The translations under genes and the position numbers were made by a program. Source: Paractinoplanes atraurantiacus (GTDB lineage: Bacteria; Actinomycetota; Actinomycetes; Mycobacteriales; Micromonosporaceae). From it: a stretch of DNA of 64,000 bases. A model generated the notes under the pieces. The model saw nothing but the letters and a program-made list of their open reading frames with translations, was not told the DNA's origin and ran no database searches. Below, one piece after another: positions 47,099 through 56,536 of this stretch (position 1 is the first letter of the stretch; every line of letters starts with the position of its first letter). The DNA lies in NCBI RefSeq assembly GCF_900215205.1, contig NZ_OBDY01000001.1, positions 1,328,584 through 1,392,583 on the forward strand. The letters are read 5' to 3'.

Positions 47099-47970
47099 CC
47101 AGTGCCGCCACGGCCGGCGCCGGCCTCAGCGAGGCGGATTTCGAGAAGTTCCGCGAGTACTTCTACAAGCGGACCGGAATCCAGTTCGCACCGTCCAAGC
47201 GCTACTTCGTCGACAAGCGCATCGACACGTGCATCAAGAACTCCGAGTTCGACACCTTCACCACCTGGTTCGCCGCGCTGCGCCTGAGCGCCCGGGACGA
47301 CCTGCTCCAGGAGCTGATCAACCAGCTCACCGTCAACGAGACGTACTTCCTGCGCGAGGACTACCAGTTCGACTCGATGCTGCGCACGGTGCTGCCGGAC
47401 GTCGTCGAGGCGCGGGGCGGGGCGAACCGCATCGTCGGGCCGATCAAGATCCTCTCGTTGCCCTGCTCGACCGGCGAGGAGCCGTACTCGATCGCGTTGC
47501 GCCTGCTCGAGGAGTGGGACCTGATCGACCGGCTCGACGTGGAGATCCACGGCGCCGACATCGACAGCTCGGTCCTGGACCGGGCCCGGCACGCCAGTTA
47601 CGGCGAGCGCTCGCTTCAGCGCGTGCCCAAGAAGTGGCGGGACAAGTACTTCAGCCCGGTCGGCGGCGGCCGCTATCAGCTCGACGAGGGCATCCGCGGC
47701 GCGGTCACGCTGCACCAGGTCAACGTCACCGACACCCTCGCGATGCGGGCGTTCCGCGACTTCGACGTGATCTTCTGCCGGAACGTGCTCATCTACTTCG
47801 ACGAGCTGTCCAGCCGGCGTGCGGCCGAGAACCTCTACGGCGCGATGCGGCCCGGCGCCTATCTCTTCCTCGGTCATTCCGAGTCGATGAGCCGTATCTC
47901 ACCGATCTTCACACCCACCCGCCTGCCGGAGGGCATCGTCTACCAACGACCGACCGGAGCCAACCGATGA
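47095..47970 (+). CDS. cheR: Chemotaxis methyltransferase CheR
   Basis: Adds methyl groups to receptor glutamates using S-adenosylmethionine. The 291-aa protein has the N-terminal helical domain and then the SAM-binding 'LPCSTGEEPYSIALRL'. It also shows 'VNETYFLRE' and 'DVIFCRNVLIYFD', all typical. No TPR extension is present. Its ATG overlaps the HEAT gene, and its TGA overlaps the cheY start. Confidence 0.95.
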   Translation: MTSAATAGAGLSEADFEKFREYFYKRTGIQFAPSKRYFVDKRIDTCIKNSEFDTFTTWFAALRLSARDDLLQELINQLTVNETYFLREDYQFDSMLRTVLPDVVEARGGANRIVGPIKILSLPCSTGEEPYSIALRLLEEWDLIDRLDVEIHGADIDSSVLDRARHASYGERSLQRVPKKWRDKYFSPVGGGRYQLDEGIRGAVTLHQVNVTDTLAMRAFRDFDVIFCRNVLIYFDELSSRRAAENLYGAMRPGAYLFLGHSESMSRISPIFTPTRLPEGIVYQRPTGANR

Positions 47971-48359
47971 CAGAGACCCCAGTGAAGGTGCTGGTCGTCG
48001 ACGACGCCGCCACGGTGCGGCTCTATCACACCAGCCTGCTGTCCGAGGCCGGCTTCGCCGTCGAGGAGGCCGCGAACGGGCTGGAAGCCGTCGAGGCCGC
48101 CCTCACCACCGCGTTCGACCTGTTCGTGGTCGACGTCAACATGCCCAAGATGAACGGCTACACCTGCGTGGAGACGCTGCGCTCGGAGACGGTCGGCACG
48201 CCGGCCCCGGTCCTGATGATCAGTACCGAGGACCGGCCGGGCGACGCCGAGCGGGCCTACGCCGCCGGGGCCAACCTCTACATGGTCAAGCCGGTGTCGG
48301 CCGAGCGCCTGGTCCGCGTCGCCCGGATGCTCACCGCGGGACGGGGCATCCCGGCATGA
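47967..48359 (+). CDS. CheY-like response regulator 1
   Basis: A 130-aa single receiver domain. The acidic pair is at 12-13, phospho-Asp 56 is in 'FVVDVNMPKMNGY', and the conserved Lys is in 'YMVKPVS'. It is coupled to cheR and cheA by 4-bp overlaps. It could be the motor signal or a phosphate sink; the second CheY lies after cheA. Confidence 0.93.
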   Translation: MTETPVKVLVVDDAATVRLYHTSLLSEAGFAVEEAANGLEAVEAALTTAFDLFVVDVNMPKMNGYTCVETLRSETVGTPAPVLMISTEDRPGDAERAYAAGANLYMVKPVSAERLVRVARMLTAGRGIPA

Positions 48360-50707
48360 ATCCGCTGCTCGCCCAGTTCCTCGCCGAGGCGGCCGACCTG
48401 CTCACCTCGGTCGACGAGGGCCTGCTCCAGCTCGAGCGCGACCCGGGCGATCCGGAGCTGGTCAACGAGGTGTTCCGGGCCGCACACACGTTCAAGGGCT
48501 CGTCCGGCCTCTTCGACTTCCCCGAGCTGACCCGGCTCACCCACGCCGCCGAGGATCTTCTCGACGCCGTACGGGGTGGGAAGCTCGACCTCGACTCGGG
48601 CATGACCGACGATCTGCTCGCCGCCTTCGACCTCATCCGGGGCTGGCTGGCCCACGTCACCCAGCACGAGCGGCTGCCCGCGAGCGCCGGCGCCGACGCC
48701 GCCATCCTGATCACCAAGCTGCGCGGCCCGCTCGGCGGCGACGCGACCACCCCGGTGGTGGAGAAGGCCCCGATCGTCCACGTGATCGCCCCGCCGCCGG
48801 AGTGGCTGAGCCACTTCGAGCAGGAGTGGCTCGACGCGACCGCGACCTGGCTGACCACCACCTCCTCGACCTTGCGCTTCGCCCGCTACCTGCCCGACGA
48901 GGGCTGCTTCTTCCGCGCCGAGGACCCGCTGCACCTGATCAGTCAGGTGCCGGCGCTGGCCCGGATCGCCGTGGTGCCGCCGGACGAGTGGCCCTCGCCG
49001 GACGACTACGACGAGTACGCCTGCCTGATCGGCTTCGTGCTGGCCACCCGGGCCGGGCACGGCGAGCTCGACCACCTGTTCCGCTACGTGCCGGACCAGG
49101 TCGAGGTGGTCGAGCTGGACGGGGACGCGCTCCGGCGCTTCCTGAACGGCGAGGTGGCGCCGGAACCAGTGGAGGCCGCGGACGCTCCGGTCGTCGACGA
49201 CCCTCAGGACCCGGCCGTGGTCGAGGACGCGTACGCGATCCTCGCCGCGGCTCAGACCTCCCTGCGGGACCAGCAGGAGGTCGGGGGCGTCCGATTGGCC
49301 TCGATCGCCCACTCGATCGCCTCCGCCGCGGCCGCCTTGGGTGACATATCTGAATTGTCAGATCTGAACGCCGAGCAGCTGACCGAGACCGTCAACCGCT
49401 TGCTCGGCTCCACCCCAGCGCCACCGGCAGCACCACCGCCGCCCGCGCTGATCGAGCGGTCCGCGCCGGAGGAACGGATCGACCGTGGGCGGGCCGACGA
49501 TCCCGGCGGCCAGGTCGGTACCAAGATCCTCAAGGTCGACCAGGAGAAGGTCGACCACCTCATGGAGCTGGTCGGCGAGCTCAACGTGGCCAAGAACGGC
49601 CTGACCTTCCTGGCCGACTCGGCCGAGGAGGAGTTCGGCAGCCGTGTGCTCAGCCGGCGCATCAAGGACCAGTACTCGGGCCTGCACCGGATCGCCGAGG
49701 AGTTGCAGGCGGCGGTGATGGACGTCCGGATGCTGCCGCTGTCGGTGGCCTTCTCGCGCTTCCCCCGCCTCGTCCGCGACCTCAGCCGCCGGCTCGGCAA
49801 GAACATCGAGCTCGTCATGGAGGGCGAGGACACGATGGCCGACAAGGACGTCATCGAGGCCCTCGCCGACCCGCTCGTGCACCTGGTGCGCAACAGCCTC
49901 GACCACGGCATCGAGCTGCCCGACGAGCGGACCGCGGCCGGCAAGCCGCCCCAGGCCCGGATCACCCTCAGCGCGGTCGCCGACGGCGACGCGGTGGTCG
50001 TGGAGATCGCCGACGACGGCCGGGGCATCGACCCGGTCAAGGTCAAGCGCAAGGCGTACGAGAAGGGCCTGATCTCCGAGGAGGAGCTGGAGAGCATGGG
50101 CGACCAGGAGGCCGTGGAGCTGGTCTTCCGCGCCGGGTTCTCCACCGCCGACCAGGTTTCGGATCTCTCCGGGCGGGGAGTCGGCATGGACGCGGTCCGG
50201 GCGAGCGTGGAGAAGCTCGGCGGCACCGTGACGATGAAATCCGAGCTCGGCACGGGCAGCGTGACGCGCCTGCGGCTGCCGCTGTCGATGGCGGTCACCC
50301 AGGTGATGGTGGTCAGCGTGGCCGGGCAGCGGTTCGGCATCCCGGTTGACCTGGTGGTCGAGACCGTTCGCGTGCCCGGCGGTGAGATCGGCCGGGTGCT
50401 GCACCAGGACGTCGTCGTCCTGCGTGGCGAGGTGGTCCCGGTGATCGATCTGGCCGCCGCCCTGCGGATGCCGTGGACGCCGGACGAGAACGACGACCGG
50501 CGGATCCTGATCGTCAGCCTGCACGGTCAGCGGGTCGGCCTGCTGGTCGAACAGTTCCACCGGGAGGTCGACGTGATCCTCAAGCCGATGGAGGGCCTGC
50601 TCGCGTACGCGGACGAGTTCTCCGGCACGGCGCTGCTCGGCGACGGGCTGGTGCTGCTGGTGCTGAACATGAAGGAGGTGCTCGGCCTTGCCGCTCGAGC
50701 TGCATGA
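48356..50707 (+). CDS. cheA: Chemotaxis histidine kinase CheA
   Basis: A 783-aa kinase. The phosphotransfer domain at the start has His44 in 'AAHTFKGSSGLF'. A segment of about residues 140-290 has no recognisable P2 domain and reads as a separate globular module ('WLSHFEQEWLDATATWLT'). The dimer domain starts near residue 390. The ATPase domain has the N box 'HLVRNSLDHGIELP', 'DDGRGIDPVK' and 'SGRGVGMDAV', and a C-terminal CheW-like domain is present. All catalytic motifs are intact. It overlaps the STAS-like gene by 20 bp. Confidence 0.95.
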   Translation: MNPLLAQFLAEAADLLTSVDEGLLQLERDPGDPELVNEVFRAAHTFKGSSGLFDFPELTRLTHAAEDLLDAVRGGKLDLDSGMTDDLLAAFDLIRGWLAHVTQHERLPASAGADAAILITKLRGPLGGDATTPVVEKAPIVHVIAPPPEWLSHFEQEWLDATATWLTTTSSTLRFARYLPDEGCFFRAEDPLHLISQVPALARIAVVPPDEWPSPDDYDEYACLIGFVLATRAGHGELDHLFRYVPDQVEVVELDGDALRRFLNGEVAPEPVEAADAPVVDDPQDPAVVEDAYAILAAAQTSLRDQQEVGGVRLASIAHSIASAAAALGDISELSDLNAEQLTETVNRLLGSTPAPPAAPPPPALIERSAPEERIDRGRADDPGGQVGTKILKVDQEKVDHLMELVGELNVAKNGLTFLADSAEEEFGSRVLSRRIKDQYSGLHRIAEELQAAVMDVRMLPLSVAFSRFPRLVRDLSRRLGKNIELVMEGEDTMADKDVIEALADPLVHLVRNSLDHGIELPDERTAAGKPPQARITLSAVADGDAVVVEIADDGRGIDPVKVKRKAYEKGLISEEELESMGDQEAVELVFRAGFSTADQVSDLSGRGVGMDAVRASVEKLGGTVTMKSELGTGSVTRLRLPLSMAVTQVMVVSVAGQRFGIPVDLVVETVRVPGGEIGRVLHQDVVVLRGEVVPVIDLAAALRMPWTPDENDDRRILIVSLHGQRVGLLVEQFHREVDVILKPMEGLLAYADEFSGTALLGDGLVLLVLNMKEVLGLAARAA

Positions 50708-50963
50708 GGCGACCGCGACCCTGACCGACGTGGTGACCGTCGACGAGGTGGAGCCGCTGGCAGCCTGGCTGCGGGCCACCGAGAAGCCGAAGGTCAACCT
50801 GCGCCGTTGCAACCATTTGCACACCGGCGCGCTCCAGGCCCTGCTGCTTTTCCGCCCGAAGATTAGCTCGGCACCAGCGAACGCCTTCCTGGCGGAGCAG
50901 GTGCTGCCACTGCTCGCGGGGGGCAATGGCACAGCAAGCCGACAAGGAAGTGAACCTCCATGA
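50688..50963 (+). CDS. STAS-like small protein in the chemotaxis operon
   Basis: A 91-aa protein resembling a STAS or MlaB-type domain ('VDEVEPLAAWLRATEKPKVN', then 'CNHLHTGALQALLLFRP'). The Ser/Thr of antagonist proteins is represented by 'HTGALQ'. TTG 50688 has a perfect GAAGGAGG nine bases upstream, inside cheA, so this start is well supported. It ends at an ATGA overlap with the second cheY. STAS proteins occur in some non-classical chemotaxis clusters. Confidence 0.72.
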   Translation: MPLELHEATATLTDVVTVDEVEPLAAWLRATEKPKVNLRRCNHLHTGALQALLLFRPKISSAPANAFLAEQVLPLLAGGNGTASRQGSEPP

Positions 50964-51331
50964 CCACAGTGATGCTCGTCGACGACTCGGCCACCATGCT
51001 CATGAGCCTGAAGTCCATCCTGACCAAGGCCGGCTACTCCGTCGAGACCGCCGGCCACGGCAAGGAGGCGCTCGAGAAGCTGGCCAAGGGCGTCAAGCCC
51101 AACCTGATCATCAGCGACGTCAACATGCCGCAGATGGACGGGATCACCTTCGTCCGCGAGGCCCGCAAGGCACCAGGCATGCGCTTCACCCCGATGCTCA
51201 TGCTGACCACCGAGTCCGAGCAGACCAAGCGCAACGAGGCCAAGTCCGCGGGCGCCACCGGCTGGCTGGTCAAGCCGGTCGCGCCGGACCAGCTCCTCGG
51301 CGTGATCAAGCAGGTCGTTCCGGGCGCTTGA
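50960..51331 (+). CDS. cheY: CheY response regulator 2
   Basis: A 123-aa single receiver domain with acidic residues at 8-9, phospho-Asp 53 in 'IISDVNMPQMDG' and the Lys in 'WLVKPVAP'. The Thr of the switch is in 'MLTTESE'. It is closer to classical CheY than the first receiver, so it is the better candidate for a motor-binding regulator. Confidence 0.93.
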   Translation: MTTVMLVDDSATMLMSLKSILTKAGYSVETAGHGKEALEKLAKGVKPNLIISDVNMPQMDGITFVREARKAPGMRFTPMLMLTTESEQTKRNEAKSAGATGWLVKPVAPDQLLGVIKQVVPGA

Positions 51332-51357
51332 GTTGAGCCTTTTCATGGGAGGTTTCG

Positions 51358-52398
51358 ATGGCCGGCCTACTCCGCCGACAGGCGGTGCCGTCCACGCCGG
51401 AGGCGGCCGTGCGGGCTGACGTCGTCGCCGGCTCCCTGCGGCCCGTCCCCGAGTTCTGCCAGATCGTCGACGCGCATCTGCACGACGTGATCGAGCAGAC
51501 CGGGGAGGCCGCGGAGGCGATCGTGCGGCAGATGCTGAAGATCGACTCGCTGGCCGAGGTGATGGCGGGCGACGTGGTCCGCCTCGCCGGCACCCTGGAC
51601 CGCACCGAGGACCAGCTGGCCCAGGCCGGCGACTCCAACGCTCAGCTCGTCGACCGGCTGGTCCGCTACTTCCTCTTCCGCGACGAGCAGGTGCGCGCGC
51701 TGGTGGACGAGATGCGCGGGCTCAAGAAGCACGTGACCCAGATCGAGGAGGTCAGCAAGGCGACGAACATCCTCGCCCTGAACGCCATGATCGAGGCGGT
51801 CCGGGCGGGCGACGCGGGCGAGGGCTTCGCGGTCGTGGCGGACGAGGTGCGCAAGCTCGCCACCCGGTCGGCCCAGGCGGCCAGCGGCATCGGCACGACG
51901 ATCGCCGACCTGACCGCCCGCCTCGACGCGGTGCTCACCGACGACAGCAACTTCGACGAGAACGTCAAGACTGACCTGTCGGCCGAGGACACGGCGATGA
52001 CCCGCCGCCTCAGCGGCATCGCCCAGGCCCAGCGGGAGATGTCGGAGATGGTGGCCGGCATCCTGCACGACACCGTGGACGCCGCCCTGCAGGTGCGGCA
52101 GAGCTCGGACGCGCTCACCGTCGAGACCACCGGCGCCGTCGGGCATGTCCAGTTCCAGGACATCAGCCGTCAGATGCTGGAACATGTAGCAGACGCCGTC
52201 AGCCAAGTGAAACGCCAGGTGGAGGACACCATCGGGTACGCCGAGGGCGGCGTGCCGGCCGACGCGCTGATCGCGCGGACGATCTCGGTCGACGAGCTGC
52301 GCAGCCGGCATGTGATGTCCCGGCAGCGGGTGACGCACGGCGAGAAGGCCGGCGTCGCGGCGGCCGCCGACGACACACCAGTGATCGAGCTTTTCTAG
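51358..52398 (+). CDS. Soluble MCP-like signalling protein
   Basis: A 346-aa helical protein with no membrane helix and one receptor tip near residue 135, '[20 protein letters not shown]', followed by '[13 protein letters not shown]'. The C-terminal part has '[16 protein letters not shown]', a FQD-type motif also seen in CheZ-like and some MCP proteins. Methylatable Glu/Gln pairs are not obvious. It starts 26 bp after cheY. It probably senses an internal signal through another protein. Confidence 0.85.
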   Translation: MAGLLRRQAVPSTPEAAVRADVVAGSLRPVPEFCQIVDAHLHDVIEQTGEAAEAIVRQMLKIDSLAEVMAGDVVRLAGTLDRTEDQLAQAGDSNAQLVDRLVRYFLFRDEQVRALVDEMRGLKKHVTQIEEVSKATNILALNAMIEAVRAGDAGEGFAVVADEVRKLATRSAQAASGIGTTIADLTARLDAVLTDDSNFDENVKTDLSAEDTAMTRRLSGIAQAQREMSEMVAGILHDTVDAALQVRQSSDALTVETTGAVGHVQFQDISRQMLEHVADAVSQVKRQVEDTIGYAEGGVPADALIARTISVDELRSRHVMSRQRVTHGEKAGVAAAADDTPVIELF

Positions 52399-52421
52399 GC
52401 AGAGCGCGAAGGGGACGTCAC

Positions 52422-52685
52422 ATGGCGCCGAACACCGAGCGGCCGACCGAGGCCGACGCCCTGCGGGCCCTCGCCGAGCTCGTCGGGGACGAGACCGCGG
52501 CCGGGATGTGGGATCTCACGGTCCGCGCGCTCGGCCTGCGCCGACCGGTCGAGTCGGTCAGCGACCTGCGCCAGGTCGCCGAGCACATGATGATCACCGG
52601 TGACCTGGTGCGGGTCGCCGGCCGCTCGCTGAAGGTCCGCGCCATCACCTACGACGCACTATCACCGACAGGAGGACAGCCATGA
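52422..52685 (+). CDS. Small unknown protein of the chemotaxis operon
   Basis: An 87-aa helical protein with no recognised domain ('EADALRALAELVGDETAAGM', 'DLRQVAEHMMITGDLVRVAG'). GAAGGGGA precedes the ATG. Its stop overlaps the GAF gene by 4 bp. It may be a partner of either neighbour. Confidence 0.65.
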   Translation: MAPNTERPTEADALRALAELVGDETAAGMWDLTVRALGLRRPVESVSDLRQVAEHMMITGDLVRVAGRSLKVRAITYDALSPTGGQP

Positions 52686-53209
52686 TGCTTCTCGAAGAGC
52701 GGCCGCGCGTCGCGTTCGCCCCACACGATCGCCTCCTCGACGTGGCCCGCCTCGGGCTCGACCACGAGGAGCCGCGGCCCTACCTCCAGGACATCGTCGA
52801 CCAGCTCGCCGGGCGCCTCGGCGCGCCGTTCGCCCTGATCGACGTGCTGCTCGACGGCGCTCAGGTGTTCCTGGCCGGCCACGGCCCGTTGCCGCCCTGG
52901 ATCGCCGAGGCCGGTGGCACCCCGATCGAGTGGGCGTTCTGCCGTCCGTTCCTCACCGTCCGGCAGCCCCGGATCGTGCGTGATCTGTCGGAGGACCCGA
53001 TGTGGCGGGACACCCGGCTGGTGAAGGTCGAGGGCGCCCGGGCGTACATCGGAGTGCCTTTGATCTCGCATCGGGGACACGTCATCGGCGGACTGTGCGC
53101 AGTGGACGTGGTCCCGCGTGACTTCCCGGCGGAGGCGATCGCGATGATGGAGAGCCTGGCGACCGAGGTCATCGACCGGATTGAATCGAGGGTCGCCGCC
53201 GGCGGTTGA
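52682..53209 (+). CDS. GAF-domain protein
   Basis: A 175-aa single GAF domain, likely a small-molecule or redox sensor. It shows 'LAGRLGAPFALIDVLLDGAQVFLAGHG' in pieces, 'EWAFCRPFLTVRQPRIVRDL' and 'AYIGVPLISHRGHVIGGLCAVD'. There is no output domain, so it probably acts through contact with the receptor-like or HEAT proteins. It is the last gene of the operon. Confidence 0.88.
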   Translation: MMLLEERPRVAFAPHDRLLDVARLGLDHEEPRPYLQDIVDQLAGRLGAPFALIDVLLDGAQVFLAGHGPLPPWIAEAGGTPIEWAFCRPFLTVRQPRIVRDLSEDPMWRDTRLVKVEGARAYIGVPLISHRGHVIGGLCAVDVVPRDFPAEAIAMMESLATEVIDRIESRVAAGG

Positions 53210-53284
53210 GCGCGATCTCTGCGGGGTCCCTGGGCGACGGCCGGGGATCGGTGCCATGATGGGGGGTCGATCGGAGACCCCATC

Positions 53285-53680
53285 GTGAAGAAACAGCCGG
53301 TTCTGATCACCGACGCCGCCCGCAGCCCCGACGAGCAATACCGCAGCCGTCAGGTCCGCTACGTCACCATGATGACCGTCCGGGCGCTCTGCCTCATCCT
53401 CGGCGCGATCCTGGTCAGCATCCGCCCGCCGCTGCTCGGACTGTGGCTTGTCCTCTGCGCGGCCGGCATGGTCTTCCTGCCCTGGGCGGCCGTGCTCATC
53501 GCCAACGACCGCCCGGCCAAGAGCAAGGCCGAGCGGGCCGCCTCCGCGCTCGCCGCGAAACAGCAGGCCACCCTGCCTCAGCACACTCCCGAGGACGTCG
53601 AATACCTGACCATCGACGTCGAACCCACCGCCGACGGCCACTGGGTCCCGTCCGAGCCGCGTCAGGGCGACAAGGGCTGA
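53285..53680 (+). CDS. DUF3099 membrane protein
   Basis: A 131-aa protein of the actinobacterial DUF3099 family. It has two membrane helices (about residues 28-45 and 50-70), the opening 'PVLITDAARSPDEQYRSRQVRYV' typical of the family (quoted residues 5-27), and a polar C-terminus. The role is unknown. GTG 53285 is used. Its last 19 bases overlap the convergent psuK gene. Confidence 0.85.
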   Translation: MKKQPVLITDAARSPDEQYRSRQVRYVTMMTVRALCLILGAILVSIRPPLLGLWLVLCAAGMVFLPWAAVLIANDRPAKSKAERAASALAAKQQATLPQHTPEDVEYLTIDVEPTADGHWVPSEPRQGDKG

Positions 53681-54546
53681 CGCGGCCGGGCGCCGATCTG
53701 CCCGACGGCCTCGGCGCCCAGCTCGGCGCCGGCCGTCAGCGACGCCTCCGGCGCCGCGCCGGCACACCAGGCCGCGAGCAGGCCGGCCGCGAAGGCGTCA
53801 CCGGCGCCGGTCGGATCTTTCATTCGGCGTACGCGATCAGGGGCCACCGAGACCACGTTCCCGTCCCGGGAAGCCCAGGTGGCCCCGGCCGCACCCTGCT
53901 TCACGACCGCGTTGCGCACGTGCGCCGTCAGCCGTACCGCCTGCTCGGCCGCCGGACCGGGCCCGGCCAGCACGTCCGCCTCGTCGGCGTTGCAGAGCAG
54001 CACGTCGACGTCTCGTACCCAGGCAAGGAAAGCGGAAGCACCGACCGACCGCAACGGCGCCGCCGAGGCCGCGTCGACGCTGGTCGTCAGGCCGCCGGCC
54101 TTCTCCAGAGCGGCCAGACCCGCCGGGCGAGACCCCTCGTGCAGCAGGGGATAGCCCGAGAGATGCAGGTGGGAGGCGCCCTTCATCGCGGACCGCACGT
54201 CTTCGGGGCCGAGCAGCAGCGCCGCGCCCCGATCCGTGATCATCGTCCGTTCGTGCGGGCCGGCCAGCACCACGACGCTGCCGGTGACGGCGCCCGGATG
54301 GGCCCGCACCGCGCACCGCACACCGGCCGCCGTCAGCTCGGCCACCCGTTCACGCCCGGCCGGATCGTCGCCGACCGCGGCCACCAGGGTCACCTCCCGG
54401 CCGGCGTGGGCCAGCCAGGCCGCCGTGTTCGCGGCCTGGCCCCCACCGTTCACGGTGATCGCCGCGTGGGTGTCCGACCCGTGCTCGATCGGTCCCTCGT
54501 GCGCCACCAGCACGTCGGTGACCAGGTCGCCGACGACGACGATCAT
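53662..54546 (-). CDS. psuK: PfkB-family kinase, probable pseudouridine kinase
   Basis: A 294-aa ribokinase-like enzyme. It shows the N-terminal 'VNGGGQAANTAAWLAHAG' and the C-terminal ATP/catalytic motif 'DPTGAGDAFAAGLLAAW'. It overlaps psuG by 4 bp, and kinase plus glycosidase make the two-step pseudouridine breakdown pathway (pseudouridine to its 5'-phosphate, then to uracil and ribose-5-phosphate). Specificity is inferred from this pairing. Confidence 0.85.
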   Translation of the reverse strand: MIVVVGDLVTDVLVAHEGPIEHGSDTHAAITVNGGGQAANTAAWLAHAGREVTLVAAVGDDPAGRERVAELTAAGVRCAVRAHPGAVTGSVVVLAGPHERTMITDRGAALLLGPEDVRSAMKGASHLHLSGYPLLHEGSRPAGLAALEKAGGLTTSVDAASAAPLRSVGASAFLAWVRDVDVLLCNADEADVLAGPGPAAEQAVRLTAHVRNAVVKQGAAGATWASRDGNVVSVAPDRVRRMKDPTGAGDAFAAGLLAAWCAGAAPEASLTAGAELGAEAVGQIGARPRQPLSP

Positions 54547-55490
54547 GCGTCGACCGCGAAGCCCAACGGTGCCGGCGCCCCGGCGGTCGCGACCGCGATC
54601 CTCGCGGCCAGTTCGGCGTTGCGCAGGATGATCCGCACGTTGACGGCCAGGCTCTGACCCTCGGTGCTCTCGTGGAAGTGCCCCAGCAGGAACGGGGTGA
54701 CCGCCTTGCCGGTGATGTGGTCGCGGGCCAGCAGCTCCAGGCCCTCGGCCAGGGTGCGGTCGTGCAACCCGGTGTCGAGCTGCTCGTCGACCGGCAGCGG
54801 ATTGGCCAGGATCAGCGCGCCGGCGCCGACACCCTGGTCGGAGCGGGCCCGGATGACGTCGGCGACCTGCTCGGGGGAGTCGAGCTGCCAGTCGATGTCG
54901 AAGCCGCCGTCGGTGATGAAGAAGCCCGGGAAGCGCTTGGTCCTGTAGCCGGCCACGGCGACGCCGAGGGTCTCCAGGCGCTCCAGCGTGGCGCCCACGT
55001 CGAGGATCGACTTCACGCCCGCGCAGACCACCACGATCGGCGTCTGCGACAGGGTGGTCAGGTCGGCCGACTCGTCGAAGGTGACGTTCGCCTCGCGGTG
55101 CACGCCGCCGAGGCCGCCGGTGGCGAAGACGCCGATGCCCGCGGCGGCGGCGACCGCGCTGGTCGCGGCGACCGTGGTGGCGCCGTCGGCCCGGGTTGCC
55201 GCGGCCACGGCCAGGTCACGCACGGACAGCTTGGCCACGCCCTGGGCCAGCGCCAGGTGCTCGACCTGGGCGTCGTCCAGGCCGACGATCAGCTCGCCGC
55301 CGATCATGCCGATGGTGGCGGGAACGGCGCCCTGGTCACGCACGGTCTGCTCGATCTCGCGGGCCACGCGGAGGTTGTCCGGGTGCGGCAGTCCGTGCGA
55401 GATGATGGTGCTCTCCAGCGCGACCACCGGCCGGCCGTCCCGGCGGGCACGGGTCACGTGCTCGCCGTATCGAATCGCGAAGTCAGTCAC
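54543..55490 (-). CDS. psuG: Pseudouridine-5'-phosphate glycosidase
   Basis: A 315-aa enzyme that breaks the C-C bond of pseudouridine-5'-phosphate. Signatures include 'VALESTIISHGLPHPDNL', 'VFATGGLGGVHREAN', 'VCAGVKSILDVGATLERLET' and 'GGALILANPLPVDEQ'-like 'GALILANPLPVDEQL'. Length and motifs fit the family. The GTG start at 55490 has GGTGG upstream. Confidence 0.93.
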   Translation of the reverse strand: MTDFAIRYGEHVTRARRDGRPVVALESTIISHGLPHPDNLRVAREIEQTVRDQGAVPATIGMIGGELIVGLDDAQVEHLALAQGVAKLSVRDLAVAAATRADGATTVAATSAVAAAAGIGVFATGGLGGVHREANVTFDESADLTTLSQTPIVVVCAGVKSILDVGATLERLETLGVAVAGYRTKRFPGFFITDGGFDIDWQLDSPEQVADVIRARSDQGVGAGALILANPLPVDEQLDTGLHDRTLAEGLELLARDHITGKAVTPFLLGHFHESTEGQSLAVNVRIILRNAELAARIAVATAGAPAPLGFAVDA

Positions 55491-55619
55491 GCCACCTACC
55501 GTACGGCTTTGATCATTGGACCGGTCCCGAGGTAGCTGTCACACTTGCGGGTTGGAGCTTTGTTTTCGCCGTCGAGGCCGGGGGGACCGGCGGCGACACA
55601 ACCGAAGGGCAGATTTCAC

Positions 55620-55838
55620 GTGAGCACTCAGATCCTGGAGCGTCCGGAGACCAAGGACGCCGACACCGGGCCGGAGATGTTCCACTACGTACGTAAAGAG
55701 AAGATCGCCGAAAGTGCCGTGATGGGCACGTTCGTGGTCGCGCTGTGCGGCGAGAAGTTTCCGGTGACCAAGTCGCCGAAGCCCGGCTCGCCGGTGTGCC
55801 CTCAGTGCAAGGAGATCTACGAAGCGATGACTCGCTGA
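55620..55838 (+). CDS. DUF3039 small protein
   Basis: A 72-aa protein of the actinobacterial DUF3039 family. The C-terminal half has 'VVALCGEKFPVTKSPKPG' and 'VCPQCKEIYEAM', three Cys that look like a zinc site with a further His from 'MFHYVRKEK'. The function is unknown. GTG 55620 is used, with GAAGGG ten bases upstream. The TRIC-like gene overlaps its 3' end. Confidence 0.85.
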   Translation: MSTQILERPETKDADTGPEMFHYVRKEKIAESAVMGTFVVALCGEKFPVTKSPKPGSPVCPQCKEIYEAMTR

Positions 55839-56443
55839 ACGAGGGCCTGCTCGGTGCCGACCTCGTCGGCGTCGCGGTCTTCGCGGCGTCCGGCGCCTCG
55901 GCCGGGGTGATCAAGCGGCTCGACCTGTTCGGCGTCGCTTTCGTCGGCTTCATCGCCGCGCTCGGCGGCGGCATCGTGCGCGATCTGGTCATCGGCGCGG
56001 TGCCGCCGCTCGCGTTCGCCGACTGGCGGTACGCGGTCACCGCGGTGGTGGCCGCCCTCGGCGTGTTCTGGTTCCACCCACAGCTGTCCAAGCTGCGCCG
56101 GCCCGTCCTCGTCCTGGACGCGGCCGGCCTCGGCCTGTTCACGGTGACCGGCACGCTCAAGGCGCTCGACGCCGGCGTGCCGCCCGTCGGCTCCTGCCTG
56201 ATCGGCATGCTCACCGCCATCGGCGGCGGGCTCGCCCGCGACCTGCTGACCGGCGAGGTCCCTGTCGTCCTCCGGCGGGACATCTACGCCGTCGTGGCCC
56301 TGGCCGGCGCGATTATTGTCACGATTCTCCGGGGGCTGTCCCTGGATTCCCTGTGGACGCTGGCCGCGACCGCCCTGCTCATCACGGGTGTCCGGCTCGT
56401 CGCGCTGTACCGCCGCTGGTCGGCTCCGGTCGCTGCGCCGTAA
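55805..56443 (+). CDS. TRIC-type (UPF0126/YicG) membrane channel
   Basis: A membrane protein of about 200 aa with seven helices in two homologous halves. Each carries a GGG motif: 'IAALGGGIVRDLVIG' and 'LTAIGGGLARDLLTGEVP'. These are the hallmarks of trimeric intracellular cation channels and their bacterial relatives. The start is uncertain: GTG 55805 and CTG 55835 are in frame, both overlapping or abutting the DUF3039 gene, which implies coupled translation. Confidence 0.88.
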   Translation: MQGDLRSDDSLNEGLLGADLVGVAVFAASGASAGVIKRLDLFGVAFVGFIAALGGGIVRDLVIGAVPPLAFADWRYAVTAVVAALGVFWFHPQLSKLRRPVLVLDAAGLGLFTVTGTLKALDAGVPPVGSCLIGMLTAIGGGLARDLLTGEVPVVLRRDIYAVVALAGAIIVTILRGLSLDSLWTLAATALLITGVRLVALYRRWSAPVAAP

Positions 56444-56536
56444 CCGGCGCGGGGTGCCGTCCGCGGCTATGCTGGTTGCCGCCTCCGGCTCTCACAACCG
56501 GGGGTTCGTTGTTTTTACGAGGGGACCGTTCGAGCT

